A stretch of DNA of 61,390 nt, taken from a virus. The position numbers and the translations under genes were made by a program. The stretch is from positions 1 to 61,390 of the IMG/VR virus record IMGVR_UViG_3300020213_000035. One strand, written 5' to 3'. Shown here one piece after another: positions 51,801 to 60,123 of the stretch. Below the pieces are notes generated by a model. The model did not search any database, was not told the origin of the DNA, and worked only from the letters and a program-made list of their open reading frames with translations. Position 1 is the stretch's first letter. Each line of letters opens with the position of its first letter.

Positions 51801-52515
51801 GCATAATCTTTTCTTGACGTTCCTCATCAGTCCAAGTAGGACGCCACATACTGCTATATCTATGTACTCGCCATTGCGTATTAGGATCAGCAGTAAACCT
51901 GTAATAGTGCTTATCTCTCACACCTCTTGTAACGCCATGACAACGCCACACAGCTCCCTTATGCCCCCGCTTTAGGGTTTCCATCAATTCCGTCCAGCCA
52001 TCTGAAGGATAATCGGACGCTTCGTCAAGCTCTAGCCAGATAGGGTGGACACCCTTCACTCCCACTCCAGACCGCTGAGGAATCCTTCCCATAATACGAG
52101 ATCCATTTTGGAAGTTCACATGAAAAGGTTTATGTTTAAAAGACAACCGACCACCCCGCAACATCTCTAAAGATAGGCGCGTAGAGATGAGTTGAGTCTC
52201 AATAATATCGGTGATGGCATCAATATGTACTCCTTCTGGAGCCGTAATAACCATCTCCTGTCCAGGGTGTATAAAGGGAAAAACAAAAGCCCGAAGCTTA
52301 ATTGACAAAGACTTGCCAATTGATCTCGCCGACTGATCTATCTGTAGCGGTGAGGTATCCCTAAACCATGACCACTGAAAAGCCCAAGCTCGCCAGCAAC
52401 CATCATCTTGCTCAGGATCATGCCATGTAAACTCAGCCACATCCAAACCCGATTCATCCTGCAAAATGGCCCAAAGATACGCTTCTTCCTCAGATAGATC
52501 CTCAATAACGCCCAT
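48811..52515 (-). CDS. terL: large terminase subunit interrupted by two inteins
   Basis: 1234 residues as translated, about 555 after removal of two inteins (405-756 and 821-1147). The ATPase has Walker A SARSIGKS (62-69) and Walker B WLELDE (160-165). The nuclease, an RNase H-type fold, has catalytic Asp candidates D325 (GMDVG), D403 (SLDK) and D1201 (HALDAS). Intein 1 sits one residue after D403, splitting the second nuclease motif from TGIG. Both inteins must splice before an intact nuclease exists. The enzyme drives DNA packaging and makes the terminal cuts. It overlaps the preceding gene by one base. Confidence 0.93.
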   Translation of the reverse strand: MGVIEDLSEEEAYLWAILQDESGLDVAEFTWHDPEQDDGCWRAWAFQWSWFRDTSPLQIDQSARSIGKSLSIKLRAFVFPFIHPGQEMVITAPEGVHIDAITDIIETQLISTRLSLEMLRGGRLSFKHKPFHVNFQNGSRIMGRIPQRSGVGVKGVHPIWLELDEASDYPSDGWTELMETLKRGHKGAVWRCHGVTRGVRDKHYYRFTADPNTQWRVHRYSSMWRPTWTDEERQEKIMQYGSKDDPDYRRNILGLHGDSVSPIFVLSRLMNCVDDDKESDYNADEYQFFKINDSLLAEQNVDIIQLLDFPPYHLSKYNTFWVGMDVGMTNHPSEILIFAEELLKPSSEEYKTLKRLGKAISIEGKPRLKLVTRINLTRIATPDQVRAMLWVIDFYKPRAFSLDKMQPVSEPVLTPSGWVPIGSLSEGDLVIGSDGAATKVVGVFPQDDRRVVRVTFSDGSSTRCGPEHLWTIKLRKRRCVESMSVTTGQMMELARRYGSSKITIPLLSGPVEYEQGPELPIDPYVLGCLLGDGNLRLNGIRFSSVDEEILDNMRSRLPEGFEVKHTDRCNYIVKADGWRHERNSKGQFCHRNPILDVLRDLGLAGTHSWDKFIPEVYLRATPDERLELLRGLMDTDGYCSVQNDGCTIAIRLSSETMIRQIGELVQSLGGVTRFRDFTTSCNGKAGRHGYQVTMGLPVGVNPFRLSRKRDAVIPRRRAITRHLEAIDPQPDEQSVCIRVAAEDELYVTRDHILTHNTGIGLPLFQELQDKNRQAGTVVKGYGFSEKRLVGFDESIEVEEGISNDDLAKEAGIMRNVVEYACVDEETELLTRRGWKHYQEVIENEDIYTLDWHSQKGEWVPVEKILQYEGSHPVRHIRTRCFDAVTTLNHRWWTERYDPYSKKRIREWRTTDTLRAASSIPLRAEPGSNPIESIYSDSLVELVAWFWTEGHFRRGRKSFCGAGLAQSEDVNSVYVKRIRECIEEVFDKKDWRQSSRNGMVEWHLSAVAARFLNQYVTAYEKIVRPEFIASLTLEQLNLFIETSIDADGWRQVDGAKLGQSSLDRLRSFEMACVLAGRSIHTWQRSDLTGWVTTLLVRDNVTPISTCKISRNVEVRTLDYNYSGIVWCPRSRNNTFLARRNGSIYYTGNTDKLRLLVDEKRLWLPWDEDLIAEYQGQTYKVVRSAMNQYGKKEFSQGKFHALDASRMAILGWAQYQIEEMMGEKNKVEPVLERFGL
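49075..50055 (-). other. intein 2 of terL (class 1, LAGLIDADG)
   Basis: Residues 821-1147 of the terminase precursor. It begins CVDEETELLTRRGW (Cys1, block A) and ends IYYTGN before Thr+1. The block F region reads FLARRNG, as in phage inteins. The usual penultimate His is Gly, a known tolerated variant. Two endonuclease motifs (LVAWFWTEGHF and FIETSIDADGW) form a LAGLIDADG-type core. The insertion is between VVEYA and TDKLRLL. Confidence 0.9.
50248..51303 (-). other. intein 1 of terL (class 3-like, Met1, LAGLIDADG)
   Basis: Residues 405-756. It starts MQPVSEPVLTPSGW, so it lacks a Cys/Ser/Ala first residue. Block B ends PEHLWT (W470), block F has SVCIRV (C736) and block G ends LTHN (T754), giving the W-C-T triad of class 3 inteins, which use the block F Cys first. 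Endonuclease motifs VLGCLLGDG and LLRGLMDTDG look intact. The +1 residue is Thr. It is inserted right after the Asp of the second nuclease motif. Confidence 0.87.
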
Positions 52516-53075
52516 TACGATCCCCTTAATCTTTTGTAGAGATCCACTGTCATCTCTGGAGCACCAGCCATTTTGTCACCTAGAGCTGCAAGCACGTAGG
52601 CAACACGATATTCAAAGAAGTAAGACGGATCCTTCTTAAAAGATTCCGCAACCTGTTCCATAATTTGAACGTCAGGCTGTCGCTTTCCCGTTAACAGATT
52701 CTGGACCATCGTCTTCTCAAGTCCAGTTTTGGCTGCAACACCACGGACAGACTTGTCTCCACAAAGCTCTCGGAATGCCTGAGCAAATATGGCATCCGAA
52801 AAGTCAGCGCCCATGAATTGGCGAAGGCGTTCTGTTGCCTTCTTGCGGTCAAGCACTGGACGAGGCCCACTACGACCAGGCGAAGTCTGATCTACCTTCA
52901 GGATGTCACGAAGGATTCGACCAAATAGATCTATGTCATTGAATGCCTTCCGCCAGTCCATCTGTGTGGTAGAAGGGAAAACATCATGAATCAGCTTGAC
53001 GCGTTCCTGCCAGGGGACCTTGCGGCCCTCGGCATTCAAACTCAAGAAAACACTCAGACGCGGATCATTAGCCAT
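52515..53075 (-). CDS. terminase small subunit-like HTH protein
   Basis: 186 residues directly before the large terminase (one-base overlap). Residues about 105-160 contain an XRE-like helix-turn-helix (VRGVAAKTGLEKTMVQNLLT), suited to binding a packaging site. The rest is helical. The small-terminase role is inferred from place and HTH. Confidence 0.62.
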   Translation of the reverse strand: MANDPRLSVFLSLNAEGRKVPWQERVKLIHDVFPSTTQMDWRKAFNDIDLFGRILRDILKVDQTSPGRSGPRPVLDRKKATERLRQFMGADFSDAIFAQAFRELCGDKSVRGVAAKTGLEKTMVQNLLTGKRQPDVQIMEQVAESFKKDPSYFFEYRVAYVLAALGDKMAGAPEMTVDLYKRLRGS

Positions 53076-53081
53076 ATAAGC

Positions 53082-53726
53082 TCACTGATCACGAACCCAG
53101 TACGTTTGCGTTCCCTGCTTAAACTTGGTATCGATTTCATCGAATTCAGGGATCACATCATCAAGGATCCATTGAATGACCTGATCTGAGGTACAACCCT
53201 GCTGGATTTTCTCCTGCTCATCGCAGTTTGACCAGAGAATAGCCCGAGCCTTCACGTCATTAATAAGCTCGATTGCCTTAGCAGCCTGCTGATTCCGCAT
53301 GACACCGAACTCTTTGGCTCGCTGACGCAGAGACCGGATGTAGGCATCTACCGAATCTTCACCCTTTACTTTGTCTCGCGTTTCTTTGTCGAGACCGAGA
53401 GCCTTCTTTAGCTGACGGATCTCAGCCGAGTGCTCCTTCAGAGCTTTCTGATACTGGTTCTCATCTACCGGATCTCCCCAGTAATCACGCTTCGAAGAGA
53501 TCCACATTCCCCATCGCTGAGTAAGCATCTCAGCAATGATCAAACGGTCTAGATCCTGAAAGTCCGAGACATTAACGAAGTGGTTGTCTTTAAGGTACCG
53601 GTCACGTCGATCGTTGAAATATCCCAGCTCACGATCATGGACGAAAAAGGAGCCACCGGAAGGAAGACGTACTGGAACCAGGCCATCTTCTTTGTTAAGA
53701 CGATCAATGTCGTTCTGAGTGGACAT
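53082..53726 (-). CDS. hypothetical terminase-region protein
   Basis: 214 residues, charged and helical, six bases upstream of the small-subunit candidate. It may be the real small subunit or a packaging accessory. A central Lys/Glu-rich region and long helices fit a coiled-coil protein. No motif I recognise. Confidence 0.55.
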   Translation of the reverse strand: MSTQNDIDRLNKEDGLVPVRLPSGGSFFVHDRELGYFNDRRDRYLKDNHFVNVSDFQDLDRLIIAEMLTQRWGMWISSKRDYWGDPVDENQYQKALKEHSAEIRQLKKALGLDKETRDKVKGEDSVDAYIRSLRQRAKEFGVMRNQQAAKAIELINDVKARAILWSNCDEQEKIQQGCTSDQVIQWILDDVIPEFDEIDTKFKQGTQTYWVRDQ

Positions 53727-53758
53727 ATCACATTCCGTATTTTTTAGGAGGACAAAAG

Positions 53759-54721
53759 TTACTTCGACACGATCTGATTATAAATCCAACGGTAGTTCTT
53801 CTCCATGCCTTCCCGCAGGGAGATCTCCGGCTGCCAACCCAACTCGCGCAGGATCATCGTGTTGTCGCTATTGCGACCACGAACCCCCTGAGGTGCAGTC
53901 AAGTCATAGTTCCTCTTGACCTTGATTTCCGCTATATCTTCAACGATATCTACTAGTTGGTTAATGCTAACCAATTCATGAGAACCAAGATTAATAGGAT
54001 CAACTACCTGACTTTCCATAATTCTATTAATGCCCTCAATGCAATCACTAATGAACATAAAGCTACGGGTCTGGTTGCCGTCTCCCCAAATCTCTATCTC
54101 ATGATTCCCGGACAGCTTACACTCGATAATCTTCCGGCATATGGCGGCTGGAGCTTTCTCACGGCCACCTTCATAAGTCCCATTGGGGCCGAAGACATTA
54201 TGGAATCTTGCAACGCGAGTATCTAATCCGAAGTCTTCACGAAAATGCCTGCACATACGTTCAGAGAACAACTTCTCCCAGCCATAGCCATCCTCGGCCA
54301 TAGCGGGATAGGCGTCTTCTTCTTTCAGAGCCGTGACATCCGTATCAGTCTGCTTATCGGCAGCGTAAACACAGGCTGATGAAGCATAGAAGAACTTGGC
54401 ATTAGCATCACTAGCTGCTTGCACTAGATGGGTATTAATTAATACGCTAAGCATGCACTCAGCCTTATGGGTCTCAATGAACAACATTCCGCCCATATCG
54501 GCAGCTAGATTATAAATTACATCTACACCTTTGACTGCTTCATAACAAGCCTCCATTAAGGAGAGATCAAGAATCCTATTATCAACGTCAGGGAATCTCT
54601 GATACCACTTCGAAAAATCCTTTACGTCCACAGCGACGACCTCTATGCCTTTAGAAAGAAGGTTGGCAACTAGATGTCCACCTATGAACCCTCCCGCCCC
54701 TGCTACAAGAATCTTATCCAT
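53759..54721 (-). CDS. GDP-mannose 3,5-epimerase-like enzyme
   Basis: 320 residues, SDR extended family. Rossmann motif GAGGFIGGHL is at 8-17, ADMGGM at 74-79 (a hallmark of plant GME), SSAC with C117, YGWEK with Y146 and K150, and GGREKAPAA with K189. C117 and K189 correspond to the acid/base pair that epimerises C3 and C5 in GME, so GDP-L-galactose or GDP-L-gulose is the likely product. It is rare in bacteria and phages. It lies at the end of the glycan cassette. Confidence 0.88.
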   Translation of the reverse strand: MDKILVAGAGGFIGGHLVANLLSKGIEVVAVDVKDFSKWYQRFPDVDNRILDLSLMEACYEAVKGVDVIYNLAADMGGMLFIETHKAECMLSVLINTHLVQAASDANAKFFYASSACVYAADKQTDTDVTALKEEDAYPAMAEDGYGWEKLFSERMCRHFREDFGLDTRVARFHNVFGPNGTYEGGREKAPAAICRKIIECKLSGNHEIEIWGDGNQTRSFMFISDCIEGINRIMESQVVDPINLGSHELVSINQLVDIVEDIAEIKVKRNYDLTAPQGVRGRNSDNTMILRELGWQPEISLREGMEKNYRWIYNQIVSK

Positions 54722-54960
54722 TAATCACCTTTCGCTTGATCATCTTGTTTTACCTCTACTCTGGCAGATTGCCAGGCCGACCAATGCCCCGCCACAAGAG
54801 CCCAAAGACTAAGAAAAACCAGAAAAGGAACAGACTTAGAAAGCCCCGTAACCAACGCTATCGGGAGCAACACCAGAAACAGAAACGTCATGACAAGATG
54901 GAAACGTCTCAGAAAAACAGGTTCCTGCCATACGGCAATGACTCGGTAGCATTTCTTCAT
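54721..54960 (-). CDS. two-helix membrane protein of the glycan cassette
   Basis: 79 residues with two hydrophobic segments (LVMTFLFLVLLPIALVTGL and LVFLSLWALVAGHW), a basic N-terminus and a charged tail. Overlaps the epimerase start and the upstream stop by one base each. It may anchor or support surface modification. No family recognised. Confidence 0.58.
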   Translation of the reverse strand: MKKCYRVIAVWQEPVFLRRFHLVMTFLFLVLLPIALVTGLSKSVPFLVFLSLWALVAGHWSAWQSARVEVKQDDQAKGD

Positions 54961-55562
54961 TAGCAGTAAATGGTACCAAGGCCCATGCAGTTATCCACGT
55001 TGGAGAACTTAAGATCGTTCTTCTCGCAGAATTCCTGCATTGCCGTTCGGACCGGATAAGGAGGCTGCGGAGCGGTAGCATTGCCCGTTGTCTCGATAGC
55101 GGTGTCATGGAGGAAGATTCGTCCACCCTTACGTACCCGCTGATAATAGAGATCAAGCTCCACAAGCGTCTCCTCGTAGACATGATTTGTGTCAATGAAC
55201 ACGATGTCTACTTTTTGAGGCAGAGCATCCAATATCGCCTGCTGTGTGTCATAGCCAAGCAGGAAGACCCAGTGCGGCATAACTCCTAGCGGCCCCTGAG
55301 GATCCAGGAGATTCGTGTCTGGGTACTGCGGTGATGCTACGGGAAAGCTGCAATCCACAGCCCAGAGATCACCTTGGTCCTTAAGGGCATACAGCCACGC
55401 AATGGTGGAGACCCCATATCGCGTACCAAGTTCGATTACCTTCTTGGCGTCAACCTCCTTGACTGCCTCTACAAATGTGGGCAAATGCTCATTGATATCT
55501 GAGTAGACGCCCTCAGACTTGCAGAGCATCTCGTATCGTTCAGCTAGAACTTCGTATCCCAT
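54960..55562 (-). CDS. SAM-dependent methyltransferase (Methyltransf_24/CmcI-like)
   Basis: 200 residues. SAM-binding region KVIELGTRYGVST, then LWAVDCS, and the acidic VDIVFIDTNHVYEETLVELDLYY motif that binds metal in this group. It probably methylates a sugar. It lies in the glycan cassette next to a glycosyltransferase. Confidence 0.75.
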   Translation of the reverse strand: MGYEVLAERYEMLCKSEGVYSDINEHLPTFVEAVKEVDAKKVIELGTRYGVSTIAWLYALKDQGDLWAVDCSFPVASPQYPDTNLLDPQGPLGVMPHWVFLLGYDTQQAILDALPQKVDIVFIDTNHVYEETLVELDLYYQRVRKGGRIFLHDTAIETTGNATAPQPPYPVRTAMQEFCEKNDLKFSNVDNCMGLGTIYC

Positions 55563-55572
55563 TATTCCTCCA

Positions 55573-56331
55573 CTACCAAGTCAAGTACGAATCGTGTTCA
55601 TTCGGACCCAAGGTAAAGTCCATGGTCTCGATTCTCACACCAGAAAACCAAGCGGTCATATCTGGAGTGCGGGCATTCCTGATATCCGGAGCGACGGCAG
55701 GCTTAGAACCCTGTTCCCGATGGATGCAGTAGGGTGCATAATTAAACAGAACGCCAACTCGCGCCCCTGCCCTTGCCTGTCCCGCAACCATCTCTTCGAA
55801 TCCGTAATACCATGGGAAGTCGGTGCTCATCTCCTTCCACCATTCACGGCGGAACATGATGCACCAGCCTTCAGGTCGCGCGTTACCTTCCACATTGATG
55901 TCATGCGACCAGCCGTAAGACACAATGTCCTTTGGACCTGGCGTCGGCTGCGTTGGGTGAGCATTCCAGATCGTAGGCTTATGAACGATCGTTCCTTCCA
56001 TCCATGCCAACTGCTTCTCCAGCCAGTCAGGACGAATGAATCCAACGTCAGAATTAAGTAGCAATATGTACTTAGATGCTGAATTCGAATTACGCACACC
56101 TATGTTGTTGCCCTCAGAAAACATATGGTTCTGAGGCTCTAGAACGAGGACATCAATACGTCCATCTGCCTTGTGTTGGTTTAGGGACGCCACCGTTTCC
56201 GGGTCGCTGCCATTGTCAACAACGATCACCTCATAGGAGCCATTCGTCTGCTCAAGCGTTCTGAGACAAACGTCTGTTACTTCAGGATGGAAATAGCTAA
56301 GTATCACGATAGACACTTCAGGGACACTCAT
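55573..56331 (-). CDS. family 2 glycosyltransferase
   Basis: 252 residues, GT-A fold. VSIVILSY at the start, EVIVVDNGSDPETV, and NSDVG as the DXD-like site. The middle resembles rhamnosyltransferases and other GT2 enzymes of O-antigen pathways. It overlaps the next gene by four bases. Confidence 0.85.
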   Translation of the reverse strand: MSVPEVSIVILSYFHPEVTDVCLRTLEQTNGSYEVIVVDNGSDPETVASLNQHKADGRIDVLVLEPQNHMFSEGNNIGVRNSNSASKYILLLNSDVGFIRPDWLEKQLAWMEGTIVHKPTIWNAHPTQPTPGPKDIVSYGWSHDINVEGNARPEGWCIMFRREWWKEMSTDFPWYYGFEEMVAGQARAGARVGVLFNYAPYCIHREQGSKPAVAPDIRNARTPDMTAWFSGVRIETMDFTLGPNEHDSYLTW

Positions 56332-57329
56332 TGTTCTCTCCAGACTAAGGCAACAAGTCCGCTGCCTACAAAGAATCTATATCCTAATGTTATTGCCATT
56401 CCTTCGATCCATCTACAACTATCTCCCAGGTTAGAGACATCAATGAGGACCAGAGGTGGTGCTGGTCTAGCTTCAAGAATCTCTTTCAATAGAACCGGAC
56501 CCCTACCTAATGTATCACTAAGATTGAATTCCCAGTCTGCCGGTAGAAAGACCGAGTTTCCGTAACGCGCTTCAAACGCCGTCCTAAGGGTTGCCATGTT
56601 GGCAGTAGCCACACGCGTAGGGACACCTGTTGTCTCGCCCACAAAGGGTTCAGCCATTCCCCAAGGAAGATCCCCTCCTACGAACAATGTCCTACCCTGA
56701 TAGTCGCTCACCGTATAGACGAGATCAGACCCATCAAATAGTGATTCAAGATCAGTGTCATTAGCCTCAAAATCGTATAGTGGCTCGTCTCGCATTACAA
56801 AGAACAGGTTCCCTTTGGTCATTCCTATAAATGCATATCTCTTGGCGACAGCCAACTCGACCAAAGCAGCGGCAGAAGCACCAAATCCTTCTCCGAGATT
56901 AGCCTGACGTAGATTTACATGAGGCGGAATTGACCCGTTGTATTCAATGCAGACCACCCTCGGGGGAGGGGCAGACTCCATTGCTTCGAAGATGGCATAA
57001 TCATCGCCGTCCACGTCAATGGAAACAAAATCGTATCCGCCTTCAACTAGTAAATTAATATTGCCGGGCGTGACCGTGCCTGGGATGCAATGAGATTCAG
57101 GCGCATTAATGACTAGTTGCTCGAACCGATCGGGGTCAGCTTCAACAAGAGTCGCCTCCCATCCATGATCCCGGAGAAGCTTGGTGTTAGAGCAGCCAAT
57201 TCCATCCCCGGCACCGAACTCTGCACACTTACGCGACTTCTCCCCAATGATCGAGAAGATGTACTGGATAATCCCATCCTCACCAAACTGTGAGTAGGAG
57301 TTAGCAGCAAAATCATTTAGCTTCTTCAT
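56328..57329 (-). CDS. FkbM-like methyltransferase with N-terminal SQFGEDG motif
   Basis: 333 residues. YSQFGEDGIIQYIF near residue 12 is typical of a methyltransferase group found in surface-glycan and protist-like loci, followed by AEFGAGDGIGCSNT (SAM site), VSIDVDGDDY and a C-terminal extension of about 170 residues of unknown role. Probably methylates a sugar. Confidence 0.75.
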   Translation of the reverse strand: MKKLNDFAANSYSQFGEDGIIQYIFSIIGEKSRKCAEFGAGDGIGCSNTKLLRDHGWEATLVEADPDRFEQLVINAPESHCIPGTVTPGNINLLVEGGYDFVSIDVDGDDYAIFEAMESAPPPRVVCIEYNGSIPPHVNLRQANLGEGFGASAAALVELAVAKRYAFIGMTKGNLFFVMRDEPLYDFEANDTDLESLFDGSDLVYTVSDYQGRTLFVGGDLPWGMAEPFVGETTGVPTRVATANMATLRTAFEARYGNSVFLPADWEFNLSDTLGRGPVLLKEILEARPAPPLVLIDVSNLGDSCRWIEGMAITLGYRFFVGSGLVALVWREQ

Positions 57330-58687
57330 ACGCGAGGAGTGAGACGGACGATATCGTCCTTCATCTCATAGTCGTAATTATGGGCATTAGCCAGATCTTC
57401 GATCCATTCCAGAGTCGGGTAGTCGGCATAGTGTGGCTCGTCCTCATGCTCTGGCTGCCCATCAAAGATCCGAGCGTCGTCCACGAGAATGACGTGATGG
57501 ATCCCACGATCAACGTCTTCGAAGAGTGCCTCCAGTTCCTGGACTACCGGAGTATCCAGGTCGCCACGACCGGTACCCGGACCACTGCAATGACCGTCCA
57601 GCCAAATCAGGGCACTTTCCTGGATCTTTCCTAATAATTCCGGTAGAACTTTAGTGGAATCACCAAGCAGACAAGTAATATTCTCGTAGGGAGCAAGACG
57701 CCTACGAGACTCATCGAATAGGGGCCGGTACAGCTCAATGGTATACACGCGCCAGAAGTTATCCTTCAACGTAAGAGGCGTGTCCCCATTATTAGTGCCT
57801 GTTTCAATGAGGATACTCATGCTCCAATCACGACCGTACTGAGCAAGAATAACCCGGCGCTCCTCTGCGTCAAGGTAGCGAACAACTGGTGTTTCCGCAA
57901 CAACTTCTTCGACTTCAGGCACTGGTACCTCTTTCGGTGAGAGCGGTTGTAATGGTGTGCTACTCAGGAAGTCCAACACCGTTCTATCTGAGTCAGCGGG
58001 ATGGGTTAGGTTGTCAGCAAAAGGATTAGCATGGTTATAGTCAAGAAGCACCTCATCGAAGCACTTGTATTTGCCACCAGATAGCTCTAAACCGGCAAGC
58101 ATAAACACATAATCTGTGCCACCCTCATACCAGATTCCATTGCCATACTTGAAGTTGTTCTCTGGAATAGCCAGAGCAATACGAGCAGACATCGTTCTTA
58201 GATGGTTGAAGCAACATCCATAGGCACGAGTATGAGCACGATATGTGCCGTTCTCATCTACCTCTAGAGGGTAACGCTTAGCAAAAGTCGAAGTACCCTG
58301 ATCTGGAATGGGCCGATACTGACCATAGGTAACTAGATTGCCTTCAGCGTAAGCATCACGAAGCCGCTCTAATACTTTGTTATGGGAAAACTTATCTCCA
58401 TCCAGATCCAGAAATACAATGATGTCATCTTCCTCTGGTTCTAGAGCCCTAATCATGTCGTACTGATTGTGGGCTGCATACAGATGGTCTTCATTCAGCC
58501 GGAACTTCCTATGCTCAGGATCCTGGGCACACCACTTCTCGATGATCTCCTTGCCGCCATCCTCGGGAGATGGGTCGTAAGCTATACCCACATCCCAATT
58601 CTTAAGCGTCTGCTTCTCAATAGACTCCAACGTGCGCTCCATGAACTGGGAACAGTTCCAACCAACCGAGATGATCTTGAATCTCAC
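57326..58687 (-). CDS. glycosyltransferase-methyltransferase fusion
   Basis: 453 residues in two parts. The N-terminal GT-A domain (about 1-230) starts FKIISVGWNCSQFMERTLES and has FLDLDGD as its DXD-like site. The C-terminal part (about 275-453) has a SAM site ETGTNNGDT, an IELYRP stretch, LIWLDGH and ILVDDARIF, the layout of a class I methyltransferase. A single chain could add and then methylate a sugar. It overlaps both neighbours by four bases. Confidence 0.78.
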   Translation of the reverse strand: MRFKIISVGWNCSQFMERTLESIEKQTLKNWDVGIAYDPSPEDGGKEIIEKWCAQDPEHRKFRLNEDHLYAAHNQYDMIRALEPEEDDIIVFLDLDGDKFSHNKVLERLRDAYAEGNLVTYGQYRPIPDQGTSTFAKRYPLEVDENGTYRAHTRAYGCCFNHLRTMSARIALAIPENNFKYGNGIWYEGGTDYVFMLAGLELSGGKYKCFDEVLLDYNHANPFADNLTHPADSDRTVLDFLSSTPLQPLSPKEVPVPEVEEVVAETPVVRYLDAEERRVILAQYGRDWSMSILIETGTNNGDTPLTLKDNFWRVYTIELYRPLFDESRRRLAPYENITCLLGDSTKVLPELLGKIQESALIWLDGHCSGPGTGRGDLDTPVVQELEALFEDVDRGIHHVILVDDARIFDGQPEHEDEPHYADYPTLEWIEDLANAHNYDYEMKDDIVRLTPRV

Positions 58688-59310
58688 CTAAGACTCCTTC
58701 GAATGTATAGAGCATCCCCCCATTGGGCGGGAGTCATATAGGTTTCAACGCGGTCGAAATCGCTCAGGAAGTCATCGATCTGCCACATCTTGCCGCAGCC
58801 TTCATATACCTCACCGATGTTGACTTCGGTGTAAACGTAATCAATGGACTCTATCGTCTTGACCGCTCCCTGAAGGACCAACACCTCAGCACCTTGAAGA
58901 TCCATGTTTAGGAAGTTGCAATCGGTAATATTAAATTCTGCCACTAAAGAATCAACCGTGCGTGACTCCAGCAAAGCGGTGTCCACAAACTGAGTATCCG
59001 GAGAGCTATCAAGGTGAAGCTTACCAAACTCAAAGATAGAGGAAGACATACCATCATAGTTAGTAATGTTGAAGTTCCGGAATTCTCCATCTACATCCGT
59101 TAAGAGTGCCTGAATCAAGTGATGGTTGTATGGACGCAGGTTCTCACGGAGCTTGTCCATTACGTGAGGATTAGCTTCAACCCACCAGACGTTCTTAACG
59201 AAAAGATTCTCGTAGTCTTGAGCTTCTTCTCCCAGATGAGCACCAAGATGAAGAATGCCTCTAATCTCCATATTGTACTTCTGATGCAACTCTTGCAGGC
59301 TAAATAACAT
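58684..59310 (-). CDS. FkbM-family methyltransferase
   Basis: 208 residues from ATG 59310, preferred because the longer frame runs through the preceding gene. FkbM features: GILHLGAHLGEEAQDY (SAM site), VWWVEANP, then FLNMDLQGAEVLVLQG. FkbM enzymes O-methylate sugars. Third methyltransferase domain in the cassette. Confidence 0.82.
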   Translation of the reverse strand: MLFSLQELHQKYNMEIRGILHLGAHLGEEAQDYENLFVKNVWWVEANPHVMDKLRENLRPYNHHLIQALLTDVDGEFRNFNITNYDGMSSSIFEFGKLHLDSSPDTQFVDTALLESRTVDSLVAEFNITDCNFLNMDLQGAEVLVLQGAVKTIESIDYVYTEVNIGEVYEGCGKMWQIDDFLSDFDRVETYMTPAQWGDALYIRRSLR

Positions 59311-60115
59311 GAGGAAGCTTTCTCCAATCCTCTGGGAACATGATTGACGCGTCAAGATAGTCAAGCTTAGGGCCAAAGAAAGGCCATGGGTAGATAATGT
59401 TCTTGCCTTCAGAGCCAGAGAGAAAAGCTCCCCACCAAGAATAAGAACTGTTGGACATGATGAAGGAGTCGGCGTTTTCCATTGCTATTAGGTCAATCCA
59501 ATCTTCCACTGGTGCTGTCGCGTATTCAGGCTCATGTTCCTTAGGACGAGCTGATCCACCTTCAAAGAAGTAAGCATCTATATCCTGAAACGCATCCCTG
59601 CACCACGGAAGGTCATCCGAAAATATAGCGATAGAGCGATATTCCTGGAGTTCAATTGCTTCTCTGTAGTAGCTCATGGGACGAAGTGGGTGATGTCCGT
59701 CCTCATTTCTTAAGTGAGCCGTAGCATTGTCACCACGTCTTACGTGGATTACAAGTAGAGGATGAGGGAGCAAGTAATACTGTTCGTATTTAGGAGAGGC
59801 TAATTCAGCCTTTGCTTCCAACGTTGGTTGTAGAACTTCATATACCTGCTCCCTCACCTCTCGCCAAAGTCCATAGTCTTGCAAATAGACCTTGGCACGC
59901 TGATCAATCTGTCGAGCAAATATGCTTACATCTTCTCCGTACAGAGCTTCTTGGGGGAGAAACCAATCGGATGATACAGAAAAATATCGCTCATATGCCC
60001 ATTCAGGAAAACAAAAATCTTTGTCCGTAGCAGCAGCAATTCCGATGGTGCCAGCAATCTGCCAGAGCTGATTCCCCAGTCGTCCAGAATTTCCAAGATA
60101 TGGGCATCGAATCAT
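59300..60115 (-). CDS. alpha-1,2-fucosyltransferase-like (GT11) enzyme
   Basis: About 271 residues from ATG 60115. The longer frame to 60178 runs into the dehydrogenase gene. Motifs are GRLGNQLWQIA near the N-terminus and LVIHVRRGDN in the middle (the HxRRGD of GT11), with SNSSYSWWGAFLS near the C-terminus. The enzyme would transfer L-fucose or a similar GDP-sugar, which fits a GDP-mannose epimerase in the same cassette. Confidence 0.82.
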   Translation of the reverse strand: MIRCPYLGNSGRLGNQLWQIAGTIGIAAATDKDFCFPEWAYERYFSVSSDWFLPQEALYGEDVSIFARQIDQRAKVYLQDYGLWREVREQVYEVLQPTLEAKAELASPKYEQYYLLPHPLLVIHVRRGDNATAHLRNEDGHHPLRPMSYYREAIELQEYRSIAIFSDDLPWCRDAFQDIDAYFFEGGSARPKEHEPEYATAPVEDWIDLIAMENADSFIMSNSSYSWWGAFLSGSEGKNIIYPWPFFGPKLDYLDASIMFPEDWRKLPHVI

Positions 60116-60123
60116 GCCTCTGG

